Assembly: GCF_002245895.1 (NCBI RefSeq)
Contig: NZ_NPJZ01000001.1
Span: forward strand, 1,393,501-1,457,500
Source of the DNA: Rhodococcus sp. OK302
GTDB taxonomy: Bacteria > Actinomycetota > Actinomycetes > Mycobacteriales > Mycobacteriaceae
DNA: 64,000 nucleotides
Reading direction: 5' to 3'
The notes under the pieces were generated by a model that was not told where the DNA came from, searched no databases, and worked only from the letters and a program-made list of their open reading frames with translations. The translations under genes were made by a program, and so were the position numbers. Below, in pieces: positions 8,788 through 16,290 of this stretch (position 1 is the stretch's first letter; each line of letters begins with the position of its first letter).

Positions 8788-9582
8788 ATGGTTATGGGTC
8801 CCACCCACGCGATGTCCGGTGCTGCCGTTGGTCTGGTGGTTGCCGAACTCTTGCCGCTCGACTGGGGTGGGCCCACGTCCACTGCCGAGACTCTGACCTT
8901 TGCCGGGGTCTGTGCGGGCGCGGCGCTGCTTCCGGATCTGGACACCGGTCAATCGACTGTCGCGCGGTCGTTCGGGCCGATCAGCAAGGCCCTCGCGCAG
9001 GGTGTCGACGCAGTATCGGTGGCATTTTACCGCCTCACAAAAGGCAAGAAGGACGGCAAGCGGCGCGGCGGGCACCGGACGCTCACGCACACCGCACTGT
9101 TCGCGGCCGGCCTGGGCGCCGGAGTGTCAGCTTTGGTCGTGCAGTTCGGAAAGCCGGCCATCATCATCACTCTGTTCTTCTGTTTAGGGCTCGCGATCCG
9201 CGGACTGGCGGGCGACTTCGCGAAGGAGAAGGGCTGGCTGATCGTGTCGGCGATAGCCTTGGCGCTGTCTGCACTGACGTGGCAGTGGTATCCCAGCGAG
9301 GCGGGTTCCACCGGATTGGGTGTCGCGGTCGCGTTGGGTTGCGCGACGCATTGTCTCGGTGACGCGATCACCAAGGAAGGCGTGCCGTTTCTTGCGCCGC
9401 TCATTCCGTTAGGTGGTAAACGCTGGTGGGAGCAGCGCCTTCCGTCGTTCCTCTCGATTCGGGCCGGCGGCAACTTCGAGAAGATTCTGATCGGCCCGGC
9501 GCTCACGCTCTTGACGGTGTGGCTGATCGTCAAAGCTTTCGACGGTGCGCCGGAGGCGATCTACGCGGTGATTGGTTCGTAG
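8788..9582 (+). CDS. YdjM-like membrane-bound metal-dependent hydrolase (LexA-binding-type family)
   Basis: Protein of about 264 residues from ATG 8788 (MVMGPTHAMSGAAVG); upstream GTG/TTG codons are alternatives. GPTHAMSG near the N terminus, DLDTGQST and GGHRTLTHT are the His/Asp metal-ligand motifs of the YdjM/DUF457 family of integral membrane proteins. Several hydrophobic segments follow (LIVSAIALALSALTW, ALTLLTVWLIV). The family is poorly characterised; hydrolase activity is annotation by fold, not shown here. Confidence 0.8.
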   Translation: MVMGPTHAMSGAAVGLVVAELLPLDWGGPTSTAETLTFAGVCAGAALLPDLDTGQSTVARSFGPISKALAQGVDAVSVAFYRLTKGKKDGKRRGGHRTLTHTALFAAGLGAGVSALVVQFGKPAIIITLFFCLGLAIRGLAGDFAKEKGWLIVSAIALALSALTWQWYPSEAGSTGLGVAVALGCATHCLGDAITKEGVPFLAPLIPLGGKRWWEQRLPSFLSIRAGGNFEKILIGPALTLLTVWLIVKAFDGAPEAIYAVIGS

Positions 9583-9679
9583 GTTCCAGAAACCATTATT
9601 ACGGAACCACTGGCATCGTAATCAAATCTGTTCTACGTTCGTCCCTGACGGAGACCGATTCGGCAGAGACGAGTGGGCA

Positions 9680-11416
9680 GTGGATCAAGACGCAAAGTTC
9701 GGTTCGGTAAGCAGACGCGGATTCCTCGCGGCCGGAGCCGGAGCAGTCGCAGTTGCCGGTGTTTCCTGGGCGCCGGCCGGAGCGGTTCCGTGGGGTCCGC
9801 AGTCCACGCTCGCCCCTCCGCCCGAGTTTCCGGCCGGCATTCCGCTCTCGCAGCAGGCGTACACCAACTGGTCCAAGGAAATTGTTCTCGACAGCGTCTG
9901 GACGGCAACCGCTCGAAGCGCGGATGACGTTGTGATTCTCTCGAACTGGGCGCATCAGCACGGGTACACGGTGCGGGCGCGCGGCACTATGCACGGGTGG
10001 AGTCCGCTGACCGTCGTACCCGGAGCATCGGTTGATCGTGTACTGCTCGTGGACACCATGGTCCATCTGAATTCGGTTGTAGTGCAGCATGGCGCGCCGT
10101 CTACCGTCACCGCCGGTGCGGGAGCCAGCATCGAGAAAATCCTCTCGGCGCTCCAAGCACAAGGACTCGGATGGGCCAATGCCCCGGCCATCGGGGAACT
10201 GTCCATTGCCGGAGCCCTCACGATCGGCGCGCACGGCGCTACCTACCCGGCTGCCGGCGAGACGATTACGCCAGGCCAGTCGTACGGCTCCCTGAGCAAT
10301 CTCATCACCGCCATCACTGTGGTGGCTTGGGATGAATCCGAGAGCTGCTATCGATTACGCGAATTCACGCGTTCCGACTTCGAAAGCACCGCGTTCCTGA
10401 CCCACCTCGGACGCACCTTCGTCACGTCCGTGACCTTGCAAGCTGGTGAGAACTACCGGCTGCGCTGCCAGAGTTTCACCGACATCCCCTGGCGGGAACT
10501 GTTTGCGCCTCCCGGCTCGCCGGGCCGCACCTACGAGAGTTTTGTCGAAGCCTCCGGGCGCGTCGAGGCAATCTGGTTCCCGTTCACAGAGACTCCCTGG
10601 CTGAAGGTCTGGACCCCGGCACCCGTCAAGCCTCCCGAATCGCGAGAAGTGTTCGGGCCGTACAACTATTTCTTCTCCGACGCGATCCCCGAAGAAGTGA
10701 CCACGCCGCTGGGCATGGTGGCCAAAGGCTTGCAGGGCACTACGCCGGCATTCGGGGCCTCCCAGTTCGGCGCCGTCGCAGCAGGATTGGTGCTCACCGA
10801 CACCGATGACCTGTGGGGCTGGTCCAAAGACGTCCTGTTCTACCTGCGGCACACGACGTTACGCGTCGTAGCCGGTGGTGGCGCCGTTATCACCAAGCGG
10901 TCCAACATCGCCCGCGTCGTCCACGAGATGACGAGTTGGCTGAACGAGCGGATGACGCACTACGCGTCAATGGGGCAGTATCCCGTCAACATGCCGTTCG
11001 AAGTGCGGTTGTGTGGTGTCGACGATCAAGGTGAAGTGATGGTCGACAGTGCCGGTGCGCCAGACCTTTCCGCAGTCCGTCCGCGCGCAGACCGCGGCGA
11101 CTGGGACACTGCCATCTGGATGAACGTGGTGTCGATTCCCGGTACACCGGGACTGTCCGCGTTCCTGCGAGAAATGGAACGGTGGATGGTTGCGAACTAC
11201 TCCGGCGGCTACGCCACCTTCCGGCCCGAGTGGTCGAAGGGATGGGCATTCACCGAAGATGCGGCGTATCAGGACGGTGAATTCCTCACTCGCACAGTTC
11301 CCGCCAGCTTCAGGGCTGGTAACGACGGAAATTGGGACTTCGCCCTCGCGACCCTCGACAAGTACGACCCGCATCGAATCTTCAGTAACTCGTTCATCGA
11401 CCGGTTCATGCCCTGA
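9680..11416 (+). CDS. Secreted type II (covalent-FAD) cholesterol oxidase
   Basis: Protein of 578 residues from GTG 9680, chosen because it gives a compact twin-arginine signal (SRRGFL at 11-16, hydrophobic AAGAGAVAVAGVSW, then AGA). The mature protein is a vanillyl-alcohol-oxidase-fold FAD enzyme with the cholesterol-oxidase substrate domain; collinear segments such as QAYTNWSKEI, AHGATYPA, RCQSFTDIPWRELFAP, GPYNYFFSD, WGWSKDV and FRPEWSKGWAF match Brevibacterium/Rhodococcus type II cholesterol oxidase as I recall it. That enzyme oxidises cholesterol to cholest-4-en-3-one with release of hydrogen peroxide. The His in the VHLN segment may be the covalent FAD attachment residue (not certain). 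Monocistronic, with a strong hairpin downstream. Confidence 0.88.
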   Translation: MDQDAKFGSVSRRGFLAAGAGAVAVAGVSWAPAGAVPWGPQSTLAPPPEFPAGIPLSQQAYTNWSKEIVLDSVWTATARSADDVVILSNWAHQHGYTVRARGTMHGWSPLTVVPGASVDRVLLVDTMVHLNSVVVQHGAPSTVTAGAGASIEKILSALQAQGLGWANAPAIGELSIAGALTIGAHGATYPAAGETITPGQSYGSLSNLITAITVVAWDESESCYRLREFTRSDFESTAFLTHLGRTFVTSVTLQAGENYRLRCQSFTDIPWRELFAPPGSPGRTYESFVEASGRVEAIWFPFTETPWLKVWTPAPVKPPESREVFGPYNYFFSDAIPEEVTTPLGMVAKGLQGTTPAFGASQFGAVAAGLVLTDTDDLWGWSKDVLFYLRHTTLRVVAGGGAVITKRSNIARVVHEMTSWLNERMTHYASMGQYPVNMPFEVRLCGVDDQGEVMVDSAGAPDLSAVRPRADRGDWDTAIWMNVVSIPGTPGLSAFLREMERWMVANYSGGYATFRPEWSKGWAFTEDAAYQDGEFLTRTVPASFRAGNDGNWDFALATLDKYDPHRIFSNSFIDRFMP

Positions 11417-11420
11417 AACT

Positions 11421-11459
11421 GACTGTTGCCCAGCTCGACGACAGAACTGGGCAACAGTC
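11421..11459. terminator. Bidirectional hairpin between convergent genes
   Basis: A 13-bp perfect stem (GACTGTTGCCCAG 11421-11433 and CTGGGCAACAGTC 11447-11459) separates the cholesterol oxidase from the convergent haem-uptake operon. No long U-tract on either side. Confidence 0.65.
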
Positions 11460-11472
11460 GGAAGAGGTTGTA

Positions 11473-11988
11473 TCAGTTGCTTTCCGCGGCGACTGGCTTC
11501 TTGTCGATGACAACGTGGTCGAAACGATTGCCGTCGAAGCTCACGTCGAAAGCCTTACCGAAGCCGACAACGTAGCGCCCCTGTTTCGGTGTGAGGCGGA
11601 AGAGGTGGAAGTCCAGGGTGCGAAGGAGATCAACCATCTTGGCGTTTGTACGTGCCCCGAGGTTCTCGAACACGTCATCGTGTCCTTCTTCCACACACTC
11701 CGTGACGGTGCAGTCGAAGCGAGCTCGTTCGATGCCGAAGAGATTGGCAGATTCGCTCTCGCCCCCGTGGATCAGGACACAGGCAGTCTCTGCGTTGTGC
11801 AGGTAGGTGTAGTGATCCGCGATCTCACTCACGTAGACGTAGAGCGAATCCTGGTGAATGGCAAAAGGAACGATCGACAGGAACGGCTCGCCGTTCTGGT
11901 CCTTCGTCGAGATGACTACGGTTTTGCGCTCCGTGAGAAAGGTGCGGTAGGCGTCCAGAGCCTTTTTGTGTTCTGCATCGGACAGCAT
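11473..11988 (-). CDS. HugZ/HutZ-like haem-utilisation protein (split-barrel FMN-binding fold)
   Basis: Protein of 171 residues from ATG 11988, which overlaps the ABC ATPase stop (TAATG) and is preceded by GAGGAG. It has a pyridoxamine-phosphate-oxidase-like split barrel (TVVISTKDQNGEPFLSIVPF) and the C-terminal signature FHLFRLTPKQGRYVVGFGKAFDV typical of HugZ/HutZ haem-degrading proteins. The C-terminal haem-ligand His of Helicobacter HugZ is not evident. As last gene of a haem-transport-like operon, a role in haem handling or degradation after import is likely (inference from context plus signature). Confidence 0.75.
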   Translation of the reverse strand: MLSDAEHKKALDAYRTFLTERKTVVISTKDQNGEPFLSIVPFAIHQDSLYVYVSEIADHYTYLHNAETACVLIHGGESESANLFGIERARFDCTVTECVEEGHDDVFENLGARTNAKMVDLLRTLDFHLFRLTPKQGRYVVGFGKAFDVSFDGNRFDHVVIDKKPVAAESN

Positions 11989-12833
11989 TAGTTCTCCTCG
12001 GGTGTGTACATCGGGATGGCGGGCTCGGCGACATTCCATTGCCGTCGAACCAGATGAATTCGGGGGCGCGCGGTGAGGGGATGCTCCTCCACCTCGGCTT
12101 CCATGCCGTACACGTCACGAATCAGATCGGGAGTCAGAACCTCACCGGGAGTTCCCTCGGAGACAACCTGTCCCGCTGAGAGGGCGACTATGCGATCACT
12201 GAACGTCGACGCCTGATTGAGGTCGTGCAGCACCATCAACACGGCAATTCCCAACGTGCGGTTCAACGACGTGACTACCTCGAGAACTTCGTGCTGATGA
12301 GCAATATCGAGGTACGTGGTTGGTTCGTCGAGGAGCAGAACCTGGGGGCGTTGGGCAAGCACCATCGCGAGCCACGCCCGCTGGGCTTCTCCGCCCGAGA
12401 GCTGTGAGACAAGCCGATCCGCCAGCTTCTTGAGCTCGGTATGAGCTAGGGCCCAGTCGACGGCCTCGCTGTCTTCTTCGGTGGGCCGCTGATACCAACG
12501 ATGATGAGGGTGCCGCCCGTAGCCGACCAGTTCGCGCACCGTCATATCCGTTGGCGCCGTGTTCTTCTGGTTGAGCATTCCGATTGCCCGGGCCCGTCGA
12601 CGCAAAGACCACGACGACATGTCGGATCCCTCGAGGCGCACAACTCCCGTGCGGGGCGAGAGCTGACCGCTCAGCGCTTTCATGACGGTCGATTTTCCCG
12701 ACCCGTTGGGCCCGATGAGGGTGACAACCTCGTTTGATCCCACCGTCAGGGAAACGTTGTTCACCACGCGGTTTTCGCCGTAACAAACACTGACGTCGAG
12801 AGCTTCGAGCAGTGTCACTGCACTCTCTGACAT
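11988..12833 (-). CDS. Iron/haem ABC transporter ATP-binding protein
   Basis: Protein of 281 residues with Walker A IGPNGSGKST, Q-loop region, ABC signature LSGGEAQRAWLAM, Walker B VLLLDEPTTYLD and the H-loop (VLHDLNQAS). This is the FecE/FepC/HmuV family that energises import of chelated iron or haem. ATG overlaps the permease stop by ATGA; the TAA overlaps the next ATG. Confidence 0.9.
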   Translation of the reverse strand: MSESAVTLLEALDVSVCYGENRVVNNVSLTVGSNEVVTLIGPNGSGKSTVMKALSGQLSPRTGVVRLEGSDMSSWSLRRRARAIGMLNQKNTAPTDMTVRELVGYGRHPHHRWYQRPTEEDSEAVDWALAHTELKKLADRLVSQLSGGEAQRAWLAMVLAQRPQVLLLDEPTTYLDIAHQHEVLEVVTSLNRTLGIAVLMVLHDLNQASTFSDRIVALSAGQVVSEGTPGEVLTPDLIRDVYGMEAEVEEHPLTARPRIHLVRRQWNVAEPAIPMYTPEEN

Positions 12834-13885
12834 CAGACGCCCTGCCTACGCATGAGGTAGAGGAAGTAGGGGGCGCCGATCGCCGCCATGATGATTCCGG
12901 CGGGAATCTCTGTGGGACTGAAAAGTGTTCGTCCCATCGTGTCGGAGACCAAGACAAGCAGGGCGCCGACCGCAATACTCATCGGGATGAGCACTGCGTG
13001 ATTCGATCCCACGATCATCCGGGCGATATGCGGAACGACCAAGCCCACAAATCCGATGATCCCGACGGCGGCCACCGCGATCGCGGCCAGGAAGACAGCG
13101 ACCAACGACAGCAGGATGCGGGTGAGGTTTACCCCTTCGCCCAGGTTGCGCGCGACGTCGTCGCCCAAGCGCATGATGTTCGCCGAACGAATGCAGAGGA
13201 GAGAGATCAGCAGCCCAATTATGGTGTAGGGCAGGATCATCCAGACAGAGTTCATACCTTTTGCGGCGAGGCTGCCGTTCATCCACTGGATTGCTGCGGG
13301 AAGTCGATCGCTGTAGCGAAGCGACAGGAATGCAATGAACGCACCGGCCAGTGCATTGACCGCGACTCCGGCCAGAATGATGTTCAGCGGCTTGATTCCT
13401 TCGCGACGCCACGCCAGTGCGTAAACGATTGTCGCGGCGATAGCGCCGCCGGCAAAGGCTGCAAAGGGAATCATCGAGCTGTAACTCGGTGCGGCCAGCA
13501 AAATTACGAGGACCAAGGCTGCGGCACCGCTGGTGACTCCCGTCAGACCGGGATCAGCCAGCGGGTTTCCCATCACTGTCTGAAGCAGCGCGCCCGACAC
13601 CGCGATGCTCGCTCCCACCAGCAGGGCGAGCAGTACACGCGGCAACCGCACATCCCACAGAATTGTGCTGAGGGACGCGCTGTCGTTGCTGCCCGACAGA
13701 ACCGCGATGATCTCGGCTGGGGAAATCTGCACACTGCCGAGGCCGAGGCTGACCAGCGCAACTATTCCGAGCAGAATCCAAGCAATGGGAAGTGCCCACT
13801 TCGCGCGCTGGCGAGTAGGTGCTGACGGAGAGTTGACGGGTTGCGCAGTCGGGGAGCTCACTGGTGGGGCGGTGGGGGAGCTCAC
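12833..13885 (-). CDS. FecCD-family iron/haem ABC transporter permease
   Basis: Protein of 350 residues with about nine hydrophobic segments and FecCD/BtuC landmarks (GVTSGAAALV, GEGVNLTRI, FVGLVVPHIAR, DTMGRTLFSPTEIPAGIIMA, where the last groups are conserved). The N terminus carries a short Ser-Pro-rich repeated segment (SSPTAPPV, SSPTAQPV, NSPSAP), unusual for the family, before the first membrane span. GTG start overlaps the binding-protein stop by GTGA. Partner of the adjacent ATPase and lipoprotein. Confidence 0.9.
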   Translation of the reverse strand: MSSPTAPPVSSPTAQPVNSPSAPTRQRAKWALPIAWILLGIVALVSLGLGSVQISPAEIIAVLSGSNDSASLSTILWDVRLPRVLLALLVGASIAVSGALLQTVMGNPLADPGLTGVTSGAAALVLVILLAAPSYSSMIPFAAFAGGAIAATIVYALAWRREGIKPLNIILAGVAVNALAGAFIAFLSLRYSDRLPAAIQWMNGSLAAKGMNSVWMILPYTIIGLLISLLCIRSANIMRLGDDVARNLGEGVNLTRILLSLVAVFLAAIAVAAVGIIGFVGLVVPHIARMIVGSNHAVLIPMSIAVGALLVLVSDTMGRTLFSPTEIPAGIIMAAIGAPYFLYLMRRQGV

Positions 13886-14847
13886 GGGTAGAGGAGTTCG
13901 GTGAGCGTGGGGACGGCCTTGTCCAGCTGGCCGACCGAGGTGTAGCCGAAGGTCGAGTAGTCCAGAACGTGAATGCGATCGTTGGCGTAGGCGGGCAGGC
14001 TCTTCCAGGCAGCGTTCTTCGCGACCTCGGCGTCGAAGGCCGCTTGTCCCTCGGTGACGTTGCCCGATCGCAGGACGAGCACCACGTCCGGCGCTGCCGC
14101 GATGATGTTCTCCAGATTCACGGCGCTGTAGGTTTCCTTCACCCCGAGCGCTGACACCGCAATGTTGTCGGCACCGGACAGCTCGATGAGGCTACCCATG
14201 AACGAGTTGTTGTTCATCACCATGAAGGAATCCGTGGCGCCGATCAGAACCAGAACCTTCGGAGCATCGGTCGACGCGCCGGCTGTTGCAAGCGCTGTCT
14301 CGTTCGCATTCATCGATGCCAGAATTTTGTCGGCTTCGGTTTGCTTGTCGAAGGCTTCGCCCAACACCTCGACGGCGAGCTTCAGATCACCGAAGCTGTC
14401 GGTCTCGAGGAACGCTGCAGGTGTGGTGGTCGAGGCCAAGCTGGCTTCGATCGTGCTGCGCGAGGTTTCCGCCGCAATCACCAGGTCGGGGGAGAGCTTG
14501 ATGATCTTTTCCACATCGGGAGCCATCGTCGAGCCGATGCGCGGCACGTCGTTGAGAGCGGCGGGAAGCTGCTGCGTCGTTGTCGACGGAACGCCGGCGA
14601 CCGGAATTTCAAGCAGGGTGAGAACCTCGGCCAGGGGTACAGAGGCCGCTACCACGGTTTTCGGCGGAACTGCGGGGAACTGGGCGACCAATGCGGCAAC
14701 TGCGGCGGCGCTCGCTGCCGAGGATGTGGTCTCGGAAGCTGCTGTGGTTTCCGCTGAGACGGAAGGGTCTGTGGAGCAAGCGGTTGCGCCGCCGACTAGG
14801 GCCAGACTGACAAGTAGTGACGCTATCGACGCGGGACGGTATCGCAC
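13882..14847 (-). CDS. Haem/iron substrate-binding lipoprotein, IsdE-like
   Basis: Protein of 321 residues from GTG 14847, eight bases after AAGGAG. A lipoprotein signal ends at ATAC. The body is a class III (FecB/BtuF-like) binding protein. Segments such as PRIGSTMAPDVEKIIKL, KVLVLIGATDSFMV and NNSFMGSLIELSGADNI align with staphylococcal IsdE/HmuT-type haem-binding proteins better than with siderophore-binding proteins. First gene of the operon; two IdeR-like boxes lie 37-75 bases upstream, so iron repression is expected. Confidence 0.82.
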   Translation of the reverse strand: MRYRPASIASLLVSLALVGGATACSTDPSVSAETTAASETTSSAASAAAVAALVAQFPAVPPKTVVAASVPLAEVLTLLEIPVAGVPSTTTQQLPAALNDVPRIGSTMAPDVEKIIKLSPDLVIAAETSRSTIEASLASTTTPAAFLETDSFGDLKLAVEVLGEAFDKQTEADKILASMNANETALATAGASTDAPKVLVLIGATDSFMVMNNNSFMGSLIELSGADNIAVSALGVKETYSAVNLENIIAAAPDVVLVLRSGNVTEGQAAFDAEVAKNAAWKSLPAYANDRIHVLDYSTFGYTSVGQLDKAVPTLTELLYP

Positions 14848-14883
14848 AGCAGTGCACTCCTTGGTGAGAAACGAGGCCCGAAA

Positions 14884-14922
14884 TTATGCCAGCCTAACCA
14901 AAATGAGGTTAGGCTAAACAGA
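14884..14922. promoter_or_regulatory. Two inverted IdeR/DtxR-like iron boxes
   Basis: Against the consensus TTAGGTTAGGCTAACCTAA, bases 14904-14922 (TGAGGTTAGGCTAAACAGA) match 15 of 19 on the plus strand, and 14884-14902 match 14 of 19 on the minus strand (TTTGGTTAGGCTGGCATAA). Both share the GGTTAGGCT core in opposite orientation, one base apart, upstream of the haem-uptake operon. Confidence 0.7.
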
Positions 14923-15004
14923 GCGTCCAGTACTGTGCCTTAAATTGTCAAATCAGAAGTAAAGGGCGACCGGACGCCGGCGCGAGGGGAGTGAGCACCG
15001 CCTG

Positions 15005-15054
15005 TGCATAGTGAGCACCGGTTTCAGCGAACTGGAAGGGGTGCCCACTATGCA
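15005..15054. repeat. Long near-perfect hairpin with repeated GTGAGCACCG modules
   Basis: TGCATAGTGAGCACC (15005-15019) pairs with GGTGCCCACTATGCA (15040-15054) with one mismatch, and the loop can extend pairing (CCGGTT/AACTGG). GTGAGCACCG also occurs at 14991-15000 and 15011-15020, and its complement at 15059-15068. It lies between two minus-strand genes, 37 bases past the stop of the siderophore-binding gene; a terminator without U-tract or a dispersed repeat are both possible. Confidence 0.55.
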
Positions 15055-15091
15055 GAAACGGTGCTCACTTCGAGAATGAACGGCGGTGGTG

Positions 15092-16123
15092 CTACTTGCC
15101 GAGCATTGCCTGCAGGTCGTCGAGAACCAGGCTTGCACCTGTCGGGCCGAGGCCCATGAACCAGGTTTCGTCGTTGACCTCGGTTGCGCGGCCTTCCTTG
15201 ACGGCATTCATGCTGGCCCACAGAGGTCCGGCAATCACGGTTGTCTGGCCGGTATCGGCAGGTTTTCCGAAGCTGGAGTAGAAGATTCGATCGCCCTCGG
15301 CTTGGGTGATGGTCTCTGGGCTGACCTCGACTGCCAATTCGTCGATGTCCTGGATTTCCGGTCGGGGAAGTCCGACGTCGTTCAGGATCACACCGATGAA
15401 CGAAAGGTTGCCGTACAGGCGGAGTCTGCTGGACATGAAGCGCACCAGGGAGATGGTCGGTGAACCGTCGATCGACTCACGGACCTGATCGGCGTGTGTC
15501 TGGTAGTCGTTGAGGACCTGCTGCGCCTTTGTCTCCTCACCCAATGCGTCGCCGGTAAGGAGGAAGTTCTCCTTCCAGGGGAAGCCGGGGCGGATGCTGA
15601 AGACTGTCGGTGCGATCGCGGAAAGCTGCGGGTAGGACTTGTCCTGGCGCAACTTGCTGCCCAGGATCAGGTCGGGCTTGAGTGCGGCGATCGCTTCGAA
15701 GTTCAGACTGTTGACGGTGCCCACATCGGGAACTCCCGCCAGTTTGTCGGCGAGGTACGCCGGCTGACCGGTTGTGCTCTCCTGGCTGGCGATGCCGACC
15801 GGGGTGATGCCGAGTGTGAGGACTTGATCGAGCTCGCCACTGTCGAGAACGATGACGCGGGTCGGCTTGGCATCGAGGGTGGTCTCACCCAGTGCGTGCT
15901 TGACGGTGCGAGGGAACTCCCCGGGTGCAGCGTCACTGCCGAGCTTCGCCGTTTCCGAGTCGGCGGTGCTGAACAGTTTGCCGCCGGTTGCAACGTCGGT
16001 ATTGCCGGTCGCGTTGCTGCCGGCGTCGGAAGTTCCGCAGGCGGTTGCGGCAAAAACGGTCGCCAGGGCGACCATGGCGATGCGGACCGAACGTCGGTTC
16101 CGGAGCGGAGAGCGTAAGTACAT
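15092..16123 (-). CDS. Iron-siderophore substrate-binding lipoprotein (orphan)
   Basis: Protein of 343 residues from ATG 16123; a longer frame exists but would read through the promoter. The lipoprotein signal is RRSVRIAMVALATVFAATAC. The mature part is a FecB/FepB-like binding protein (PTRVIVLDSGELDQVLTLGI, then PDLILGSKL). No permease or ATPase is adjacent, so it probably serves a siderophore importer encoded elsewhere. An IdeR-like box covers the first base of the start codon and the bases upstream, implying a very short or absent leader and iron repression. Confidence 0.85.
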   Translation of the reverse strand: MYLRSPLRNRRSVRIAMVALATVFAATACGTSDAGSNATGNTDVATGGKLFSTADSETAKLGSDAAPGEFPRTVKHALGETTLDAKPTRVIVLDSGELDQVLTLGITPVGIASQESTTGQPAYLADKLAGVPDVGTVNSLNFEAIAALKPDLILGSKLRQDKSYPQLSAIAPTVFSIRPGFPWKENFLLTGDALGEETKAQQVLNDYQTHADQVRESIDGSPTISLVRFMSSRLRLYGNLSFIGVILNDVGLPRPEIQDIDELAVEVSPETITQAEGDRIFYSSFGKPADTGQTTVIAGPLWASMNAVKEGRATEVNDETWFMGLGPTGASLVLDDLQAMLGK

Positions 16124-16141
16124 TAGGTTAGGGTATCCTTT
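16123..16141 (-). promoter_or_regulatory. IdeR/DtxR-like box overlapping the start codon
   Basis: TTAGGTTAGGGTATCCTTT matches 15 of 19 of the IdeR consensus. It abuts and overlaps by one base the ATG (16121-16123) of the siderophore-binding gene. Confidence 0.6.
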
Positions 16142-16215
16142 CGACGAAAGTGGCTCGCAATTGCATCGAGTGCATGATTTCTCCCGTCGTTCGGACATCC
16201 TGACGCAATTCACCG

Positions 16216-16230
16216 TCACTGCGTCAGTGA
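16216..16230. promoter_or_regulatory. Candidate operator palindrome upstream of the acyl-CoA ligase
   Basis: TCACTG CGT CAGTGA is a perfect 6+3+6 palindrome, and TGACGCA/TGCGTCA (16201-16207 and 16220-16226) is interleaved with it. It lies 60-75 bases before ATG 16291. An AACGTGTT core next to it (16230-16237) resembles the centre of the KstR site, but the flanking T and A do not match. Confidence 0.4.
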
Positions 16231-16290
16231 ACGTGTTAGCTTCGCGAAAGACCTGTGCAAGTAAGCGAAGACGCTGTAGTGAGGAATCCG

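Noticed and set aside
12812..13825. 337-residue open frame antisense to the FecCD permease
   Set aside because: Composition is Gln/Arg/Asp-rich without domains; the opposite strand encodes a clear membrane permease in an operon.
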